Positions 57,541 to 64,000 of a DNA stretch of 64,000 nt are shown here, one piece after another. This DNA is from Fusobacterium varium (GTDB lineage: Bacteria; Fusobacteriota; Fusobacteriia; Fusobacteriales; Fusobacteriaceae): assembly GCA_900637705.1 (NCBI GenBank), contig LR134390.1:1860001-1924000 (forward strand), read 5' to 3'. Under the pieces are notes generated by a model. It did no database searches. It was not told where the DNA came from and saw only the letters and a program-made list of their open reading frames with translations. Position 1 is the stretch's first letter; every line of letters starts with the position of its first letter. Made by a program: the position numbers and the translations under genes.

Positions 57541-58794
57541 TTAATTAAAATATTTTTTTCTCTCGTCTAATAGATATACTCTATCAGGAGTTATCTCTGC
57601 AAATGGTGTATATATTATCCAGTCTGTAAGCTCTGATTTATCAATTGTCATTTTATCTTCTTCATTAAGATTTTCTATATAATATGGCTGATTAATGAGA
57701 GTTCCCCTTACTTTATCACCATCTATTCCTTCTATGTGAAACCATAGATGCTCTAAGTTGGCATCTCCCTCTGTTCTATACTGTTCATCTACAAGTATTC
57801 CAAATTTTATCAGTCCATTATTTTCTGGATTAGTAATTGCCTCTCTAAAATATTCCCATCTTTCTAATGCAAGCCCCTTCATTCTCATTGTTTCTTCATC
57901 AGATATAAAATACAATGGATTATTCTTCATAATCTCATTTACAGATGATATATGTGCATATCTTCCATTCTTGTAATCTTCTTCTGTTAAATAAACATAT
58001 ACCACTGCTGTTTCTCCATGTTCATCATCTCTTCCAGCACTTCCACCTAAAGATTCAGGTGGATAGCCGTCCAATACTTCCTCTAAAGTCAACCAAGTTC
58101 CAACTATTCCCTCTCCTATATAGAAAGGTTCCTTTTCTTCTTCAAGGTATCTGTTAGTAACTATATTTTTAGCAATCATTTGTATTGCTGTACCATGATT
58201 TTGATAATTTTCAGTATCTGAACCTATTATTTCCAACTCTAATGAGCCACATCTTCTAAGTCCATGAGTATGAAGCCATACACTTCCATCTTCATCATTT
58301 ATAGCCTGTATAGTATAAATATATTCAGGTGCAGGCTGTATATAGCTTTCTGCTGCCATTTTTGCCCATCTTCCAGACAACAGCTTTTGTGATGAAAAAT
58401 CCATTATTCCAAGAAGATTAGGTATCATAGTTGATATTAACTTTAATTGAAGATGATACGAATCAATATTTGACTCTCCAAATTCCATAATAGTTGTTAC
58501 TCCAAGTTTACTTTCCATTATTTTGTTATAATCATTTTCATTGATCTGATGTGCTACTGTAAAAAGTTCTGGTACTTCAAATTCTTCTATTAAAATTTGA
58601 ACTATATATTGCTCATCTTTGTAATCTACTCTTAAAAATTTTTCTGTATCATTTTTTAAAACTTTTACTCTAAACTCTTTATTTTCTTCCAATCTCTTAA
58701 TTAAATCATCATATGTTTCTATATCTTTTGGTGATTCAGGTATTCCCATTATATATGATAATTCTTTTTCAATAATTCCCTTAGCAGCCATCAA
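57541..58794 (-). CDS. DUF4026/DUF2314-type protein
   Basis: This 417-residue cytoplasmic protein is unbroken. The N-terminal ~250 residues (MGIPESPKDIETYDDLIKRL, ...LWLHTHGLRRCGSLELEIIG) fit my recollection of the DUF4026 family. The last ~70 (HLWFHIEGIDGDKVRGTLIN, ...GDKMTIDKSELTDWIIY-like) resemble DUF2314, a small beta-rich domain often found alone. No catalytic motif is evident. It has no signal peptide. It lies downstream of the DUF4241 gene with an 86-base gap, same strand. Confidence 0.65.
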   Translation of the reverse strand: MMAAKGIIEKELSYIMGIPESPKDIETYDDLIKRLEENKEFRVKVLKNDTEKFLRVDYKDEQYIVQILIEEFEVPELFTVAHQINENDYNKIMESKLGVTTIMEFGESNIDSYHLQLKLISTMIPNLLGIMDFSSQKLLSGRWAKMAAESYIQPAPEYIYTIQAINDEDGSVWLHTHGLRRCGSLELEIIGSDTENYQNHGTAIQMIAKNIVTNRYLEEEKEPFYIGEGIVGTWLTLEEVLDGYPPESLGGSAGRDDEHGETAVVYVYLTEEDYKNGRYAHISSVNEIMKNNPLYFISDEETMRMKGLALERWEYFREAITNPENNGLIKFGILVDEQYRTEGDANLEHLWFHIEGIDGDKVRGTLINQPYYIENLNEEDKMTIDKSELTDWIIYTPFAEITPDRVYLLDERKKYFN

Positions 58795-58880
58795 ATCCCT
58801 CCTGTTATATTGAAATTACTCTCTTAAAATTTAACTCTGATGAGATATTATACCATTTTTATAATACTTAAAACAATTTT

Positions 58881-59588
58881 TTATTCTTCATCTTCATCAT
58901 TCTCATCTTCCTCTAGCTCGCTTGGTTCTATAAAACTTATTGTTAAAGAACATATTTTTCCCTCTTTATTGTATCCCCAATAGCAAGGATACACTCCATC
59001 TCCCCAACCACTGGCAAATATAACAACATTTTTATCTGTTCCAGGAATAGTCCAATTTAAAAAATCTCCACAATCTCTTTGATAATCTGGATATTTTTTG
59101 TAGCTCTCTTGCAATAAAGCATCAAAATAATCATCATACATATTTCCAAAATCTGGATTTTCTTTTTTTAATTTGCTTACATATTCTACTGTCAGCTTTG
59201 CTCCTTCTGTATCAGCAAAACATCCCATTCCAGCATCTACAAAAAATCCAAAAAATTCTCTGTTTTTTCTATCTAACTCAGAGATATCATCATTTTTTTG
59301 AAGAGCCAACTGATAATATTCAGCTTTTTCATTAGATATATTAAGTCTTGCTCCCATATATCTGATTCCCCAACTTTCATCTTTTAATACTGCTAAAGTT
59401 ACAGGATATTTTCCAGAAGGTACTTTTTCTATAAAGGGCTCTCCTTCACCATTCACTAAACTTACTAAAGGGTCACAGCAAATTATTTGACCAGATGTTA
59501 TATTTAATTCTCCTATATTTATAACTTTAAACTTTTCACTTTCAAACACTTCATCTAAATTATAATATGGTTTTAATATTTCTTTCAT
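58881..59588 (-). CDS. DUF4241 family protein
   Basis: This 235-residue soluble protein shows ITSGQIICCDPLVSLVNGEG, VDAGMGCFADTEGAKLTVEY and ASGWGDGVYPCYWGYNKEGK, blocks I associate with DUF4241. The very acidic tail (ELEEDENDEDEE) is notable. The biochemical role is unknown. Proteins with such scattered distribution are sometimes immunity factors or regulators, but nothing here proves it. It follows the HTH-membrane regulator by 12 bases and is probably co-transcribed with it. Confidence 0.65.
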   Translation of the reverse strand: MKEILKPYYNLDEVFESEKFKVINIGELNITSGQIICCDPLVSLVNGEGEPFIEKVPSGKYPVTLAVLKDESWGIRYMGARLNISNEKAEYYQLALQKNDDISELDRKNREFFGFFVDAGMGCFADTEGAKLTVEYVSKLKKENPDFGNMYDDYFDALLQESYKKYPDYQRDCGDFLNWTIPGTDKNVVIFASGWGDGVYPCYWGYNKEGKICSLTISFIEPSELEEDENDEDEE

Positions 59589-59600
59589 TCTTCCCCCTAA

Positions 59601-60107
59601 TTATACTTTAACTTTTTCTTTCTTTTTCTCAAATATTATTGTTCCCAGACCAATTGTTCCTACTATGCAGAAAAATACAAAAACAGGAGTCACCTCATGT
59701 ACTACCAAAAAACCAGAAAATCCAGTCAGTAATGTTCCTTCCCATGTCACTCTATATGTAGGATAGACTATAGACAGTATCCAAAATACTGCTATAGCTA
59801 CCACCCCAACTGAAAACATTGTAAATCCTACTTTAAACATTAAACTAGTATGATGAGACAATACCTCTTTCTCTTTTTCCTTCCTTAATATATCTATACA
59901 TTTTTCTTCAGATACATCCTTTAATAAATAATCAGTAGTTACTTCAAAAATATTACTTAATTGTATTATTTTATCTATCTCTGGAAGTGACTGCCCTGAT
60001 TCCCATTTAGAAACTGACTGCTTTGAAACTCCCAGTAACTGAGCTAATTTTTCCTGTGACATTCCATTCTGTTTCCTCAATTGTTGTATTTTTACAAACA
60101 GTTTCAT
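59601..60107 (-). CDS. XRE-family regulator with C-terminal membrane helices
   Basis: I start it at ATG 60107, behind GGGGGAAG; it has 168 residues. An XRE helix-turn-helix occupies residues ~5-60 (LRKQNGMSQEKLAQLLGVSK, QSVSKWESGQSLPEIDKIIQ). After a linker come two membrane helices (about 95-115 and 140-160). Membrane-tethered XRE proteins of this layout are common next to small accessory genes. A palindrome inside its own promoter suggests autoregulation. It heads a unit with the DUF4241 gene. Confidence 0.85.
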   Translation of the reverse strand: MKLFVKIQQLRKQNGMSQEKLAQLLGVSKQSVSKWESGQSLPEIDKIIQLSNIFEVTTDYLLKDVSEEKCIDILRKEKEKEVLSHHTSLMFKVGFTMFSVGVVAIAVFWILSIVYPTYRVTWEGTLLTGFSGFLVVHEVTPVFVFFCIVGTIGLGTIIFEKKKEKVKV

Positions 60108-60144
60108 AATTTCTTCCCCCTTGGTATGTGTTTTATATATCCAT

Positions 60145-60173
60145 ATATTACCACAACTATTAGTTGCACTCAA
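60145..60173 (-). promoter_or_regulatory. Promoter and probable operator of the XRE gene
   Basis: On the reverse strand TTGAGT (60168-60173), 17 bases, then TAATAT (60145-60150). The spacer contains the perfect palindrome CAACT-ATT-AGTTG (60154-60166), well placed for repression by the encoded XRE protein. Confidence 0.55.
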
Positions 60174-60218
60174 CCAAGTGTATTTTGTTTTCTGTCAATT
60201 AATGGTTGCAATATAAAA

Positions 60219-60249
60219 AATCCAGAAGGCTTTTAGATCTTTCTGGATT
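60219..60249 (-). terminator. Terminator of the second flippase gene
   Basis: AATCCAGAA (60219-60227) pairs with TTCTGGATT (60241-60249). On the reverse strand a T run follows the stem. It lies just after the flippase stop at 60268. Confidence 0.8.
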
Positions 60250-60267
60250 AAAATTTTATTTTTTATA

Positions 60268-61749
60268 TTATTTATTTTTCTTAATTGCAATGAATATTCC
60301 TTCTCTAAAATCTTTATCAAATATAAATATAACTAAAGTTATAGTTGATACTATACTTGATATTAATACAGCTTTCTTTAACCAATCTACCCATGTGTAT
60401 ATTTCTATTATTGGAATATAATTTAATAATAATTTACTTAGTACTAATGAAAATATAATTAATAAAAGATAGTTTCCATAAGTTTTTATATAATCTTTTA
60501 TATTTTTCTCAAAACATCTTTCAAATGTAAGTATCGGTTTATAAATTAAAATTATAATGACATTTGATGCTATTGTTCCTATAATTACTCCATCCAATCC
60601 TAATTTTAATCCCAATACTATTGATATTACCAAATTAATTATACTTTCTAAAATTGGAGATTTTACATCATCAAAAAATCCTGTTCCCAATTTAAAAATT
60701 TCTAGATTCCCTCTAAATAAAACAACCCACAAATTAAAACATATTAATCTCAAAGTAAATTTACTTAAAATAAAATTATTCCCAAGCCATAATGCGACAA
60801 ATGAATTCATTAATATAAAAGTACAATAAGCAAGTATCAATGAAATAAAACAATACAGAATATTATATTTTTTAAAACAAATATAATTTTCCTGTTTTGT
60901 ATGTTCTGCAATATACTTTCCAATTTTTGGAGAGAAAAGACTTGATAAAATACTGACTATTGTGGATAGTACTTGAGTTATCATTTGATAACTTGCATAG
61001 ATTCCAACTGTTTTCAAATCTATAAATTTTGAAATTAATATTAAATCTGTATTAAACACTACTAGTGAACCAATTTTATGCCAGAACAAATTTTTAATAT
61101 CATTTTTTATTTCTTCATATTTTTCTTTTGTCTTTATTATGTATGAATATTTTTTCTTGTAATGTTTTCTAAAAAATACCCATTGAGTCAAATTATCAAG
61201 AATCAATAACAAAATATAAATAAAAAATGAATGAAATTTTATTATGCAGATAATCTGAAAAATTTTAAAACAGACTATACTAACACTTTGAATAGTTCTT
61301 ACATATAAAAACTCTTGATTTGCTGTAAATAAAATTACATATTTAATAAATAAATAAGTTGATACAGTATTAAGTAGATACAATATCCAATATAAATATA
61401 TCTCATTTGTAAATTTAGAAATTTCTATAAAGAAAGGAATAATAGGAATACATAAAACTCCCATCCCAAATAATAAGATTCCTATTTTATTATAAATATT
61501 TTCAATGGTATTTACAATTATACTTATTTGGTGATAATTTCTTTCAGCAAGTGGTTTATAAAGAGCAAAAGCCGAAGCAGACCCAAGTCCCAACTCAATA
61601 ATATTCAAATATGCTAATAATTGAGAAAACAATTTCATCATACCTAAACTATCCATTCCCATATATCTGACAAAATATCTGTTTTGCAAAAATCCAAGTA
61701 AATTAATCATAATTGTAAAAATAAAATTTAATATTATTTCTTTTTTCAT
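60268..61749 (-). CDS. Second Wzx-type polysaccharide flippase
   Basis: This 493-residue protein has 12-14 membrane helices and starts MKKEIILNFIFTIMINLLGF followed by LQNRYFVRYMGMDSLGMMKL, the usual MOP-superfamily lipopolysaccharide flippase pattern with the LG(L)GSASAFALYKPLAE loop. It would flip lipid-linked glycan repeat units. It is unbroken and is the last gene of a second polysaccharide locus that continues beyond the window. It shares no obvious close similarity with the flippase at 30655. Confidence 0.85.
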   Translation of the reverse strand: MKKEIILNFIFTIMINLLGFLQNRYFVRYMGMDSLGMMKLFSQLLAYLNIIELGLGSASAFALYKPLAERNYHQISIIVNTIENIYNKIGILLFGMGVLCIPIIPFFIEISKFTNEIYLYWILYLLNTVSTYLFIKYVILFTANQEFLYVRTIQSVSIVCFKIFQIICIIKFHSFFIYILLLILDNLTQWVFFRKHYKKKYSYIIKTKEKYEEIKNDIKNLFWHKIGSLVVFNTDLILISKFIDLKTVGIYASYQMITQVLSTIVSILSSLFSPKIGKYIAEHTKQENYICFKKYNILYCFISLILAYCTFILMNSFVALWLGNNFILSKFTLRLICFNLWVVLFRGNLEIFKLGTGFFDDVKSPILESIINLVISIVLGLKLGLDGVIIGTIASNVIIILIYKPILTFERCFEKNIKDYIKTYGNYLLLIIFSLVLSKLLLNYIPIIEIYTWVDWLKKAVLISSIVSTITLVIFIFDKDFREGIFIAIKKNK

Positions 61750-61864
61750 TTCTTTCTTCCTTTATTTTTAATAAATAAAATTTATATATAAGTACAGTTT
61801 TATCCTTTTTTATATATAAAAATATTTGAATTTTAAAACTAATTTTATATTTATACATAAATAT

Positions 61865-62875
61865 CTATTCTGAATTACGCATCAACAATTTTATTTTTCT
61901 ATGCAAACTAAATATACTGCTAATACACCTTATTGTAAATAAAAATGGAAATATTTTAATAATATAAATAAATAATATTTCTTTTTTATCTAAAAAACTA
62001 AAAAATTTTTTAAATTTTTTATCTTGTAATATTTCTATAAAATTTTTACATCCTTCTAAATATAGTTCATTCTCCCTTTCAAAAGGATATGTATAAAATT
62101 AGATACTTTTTTTAAAAACATAAAATAAAGTAAATTGAGATCTAATTTTTTTTCCTGAAAAATTCTTTTAAATTTTCATATATTTTAAAAAGTTCTGCTC
62201 TTTTACTACCTGTTAATGTTGAAGTGATACTTTTATCATTATATCTATAATGATATAAGTATTCATCTAAATATCCTATTTTTTGAGAAAAATAGATTAA
62301 TTTAGTAATTGTAGCTAAGTCTTCTCCTAAATTTATTCCAACAGGATAAAGAATATGATTATTTTTATATATTGTAGATTTAATCAATTTATTACATACT
62401 GATGGAATTTCTCTTTCTGTTAAAAACAAATTAAAATATTCTATTGATGTAAAAAAATTTTTATTTATTTCAAATAAAACTTGTATTTTTATACTTTCTT
62501 TAAAAAATTCTCTGTAATAGTTAAAAGATACAATATCTAAACTATTCTTTTCTGCATAACCATATAATTTAGATAAACTTTCTTCTTCCACCCAATCATC
62601 TGAATCAACCTGTAAAATATATTTTCCAGTACTTTTTTTTATCCCATCATTTCTTGCAGCTGATGGCCCTTCATTTTTCTTATTTATTAAAATAATTCTT
62701 GAATCTTTTTTCATATACTCTTGTATTATTTCTAAGCTACTATCTGTTGAACCATCATTTATACAAATAATTTCAATTTCCTTAAGAGACTGATTTATAA
62801 TTGAATCTAAACATTGTTTTAAATATTTTTCTACATTATAAATTGGAATAATAATGCTTATTTTTTTCCCATCAT
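61865..62875 (-). pseudogene. Family 2 glycosyltransferase, three frame breaks
   Basis: The likely start is ATG 62875 (MMGKKISIIIPIYNVEKYLK after one added base in the seven-T run 62861-62867), behind GAGGAG. The GT-A motifs are INDGSTDSSLEI, NEGPSAARNDGIKKSTGKYI and the DSDDW metal site. Further losses at 62146-62153 and 62095-62098 hide a C-terminal part (YPFERENELYLEGCKNFIEI) running to TAG at 61865, ~335 residues in all. It adds a sugar to the repeat unit of the second polysaccharide. Confidence 0.8.
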
Positions 62876-62897
62876 TTAATATAACTCCTCAAATTTA

Positions 62898-64000
62898 TCA
62901 CATAAACAAAAATTTAAATAAAGAATACTTATATATGTCTTTATAATCAAATAATAAACTAATAAAATGATATTTAAAATCATATAAATATATTAATGTA
63001 TCATAGGCTATAGTTCCAAAAATAAAAATATTAAAAAATTTCATTTTTTTCTTTTCAGCACTAATAAAGTATAAAATTAATAAATTAACTAGGAAAGAAA
63101 ATCTTTCAAAGATAATTAAATATCTTTGTAAAAAAAATATTAAAATAGTTAAAATATATATAATATTTTTTTCTTTTTTCTTTTTTGAAAAACAAATATA
63201 AAAAAGCAACAATGTTTTTCTGCAATACAGTAAAAAATAATTATATAAAAATCCTATTAAGTTTAGACTTTTAAAAATATTAATTGTATATTTAGAACTA
63301 TCACTATCTAGATATGCATAAGGATAAAAATAAACTTTTCCAGCTATATTATTAAAAGTATTAACTAGTCCTATTAAACATCCATCTAACTTAATAAAAT
63401 CAAAGAAAAAAATAAAATTAACCATGGTAAATATATATTAAAATTTAGTTTTTTTATGAATAACATTAAAATATATATAACAGCTACTATTAGCATTGTA
63501 TTATGAACTAATATACTAAATAGAATGTAAATTATCCCTTTGAAGTCTTTTTTAAAAATATGAAGAACCATGCCATATATACATATGGCTGTGGCTAAAA
63601 AAAATCTTATTCCAGAAAAAGCCAATAATGGTATTGAAAAAATTATTATAAAAAAATAATAACTTTTTCTCTTATTAATTATTAAAATATATGCCTTATA
63701 AAGTAAATAATAACCTAGAAAACTAGTTATAAAAACTAAGTATTCTTCTTTTAATTGAAAATAATTTATTAATCTTATTATACATTTTACATAATAATCT
63801 TTATTTGAACCATTAAAATACTCCTTATATAAGTCAAAATTATTTAATAATTCCAAATACTTTCTTATATCATAACTTTTTTCTAAAGGATGAAATTTAG
63901 ACTGTAACAATGCAAAAAATAATCCCACATTAAAAGAAGAAATTTTTTCTTATATATTCCATATATAAAATATGGTATCGAAATTAAAAAATTAAAAAAG
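62898..64000 (-). pseudogene. EpsG/Wzy-like polymerase, frame-broken and cut by the window edge
   Basis: Overlapping reverse-strand pieces (about 62898-63425 and 63386-63928, then coding-like sequence to the window end) form one polytopic membrane protein. FLISIPYFIYGIYKKKF, then SGIRFFLATAICIYGMVLHI and NTMLIVAVIYILM, the HN-containing loop included, resemble EpsG-family polymerases. At least two single-base losses are needed to join them. It would polymerise the repeat units flipped by the product of the neighbouring Wzx gene. The true start lies beyond 64000. Confidence 0.65.

Overview
The window reads as chromosome of a very AT-rich, Gram-negative anaerobe. The combination points to Fusobacterium, probably the large-genome F. 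ulcerans/F. varium group; genus is a fairly firm inference, species is not. It includes an anaerobic sulfite reductase (asrABC), a tyrosine phenol-lyase locus, a fusobacterial-type autotransporter, ArnT-like lipid A enzymes and a sigma-H-like factor.

Layout. 1-6.0 kb (minus strand): end of an asrABC operon, a cyclophilin-type lipoprotein and potABC. 6.0-11.8 kb: a Na/phosphate cotransporter behind a duplicated Pho-box-like region, a TPR protein, a broken CoA-disulfide-reductase-like gene and a cysteine desulfurase. 11.8-18.1 kb: a lipoprotein and a large autotransporter, bracketed by two copies of a tRNA-Ala/tRNA-Met pair. Upstream of the autotransporter, 26-bp dyad sites in inverted orientation enclose a near-consensus promoter that now points away from the gene. 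This is a candidate phase-variation switch and the most interesting object here. 18.3-22.9 kb: ptsHI, an FMN enzyme and two GNAT acetyltransferases. 23.2-30.4 kb: an operon (ArnC-like GT2, LAB_N protein, ArnT-like GT83, UDP-glucuronate epimerase, UDP-glucose dehydrogenase) next to a divergent two-component system, predicted to add a hexuronic acid such as galacturonic acid to lipid A or core. 30.6-40.9 kb: a complete Wzx/Wzy-type polysaccharide cluster. 41-45.5 kb: a phosphoesterase, a sigma factor, a candidate small RNA and a seven-tRNA cluster. 45.7-50.2 kb: a MocR regulator, tyrosine phenol-lyase and a sodium symporter. 50.6-57 kb: glpX, an FtsB/DivIC-like gene, def, priA and a PASTA penicillin-binding protein in one operon. 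57.5-60.2 kb: an HTH-membrane regulator with two DUF proteins. 60.3-64 kb: part of a second Wzx/Wzy polysaccharide locus.

Sequence quality. About two dozen reading-frame breaks occur. Every one I worked through is repaired by adding one base, nearly always in a run of four to eight A or T. This is the pattern of homopolymer under-calling, so genes typed pseudogene below are broken in this sequence but are probably intact in the organism.
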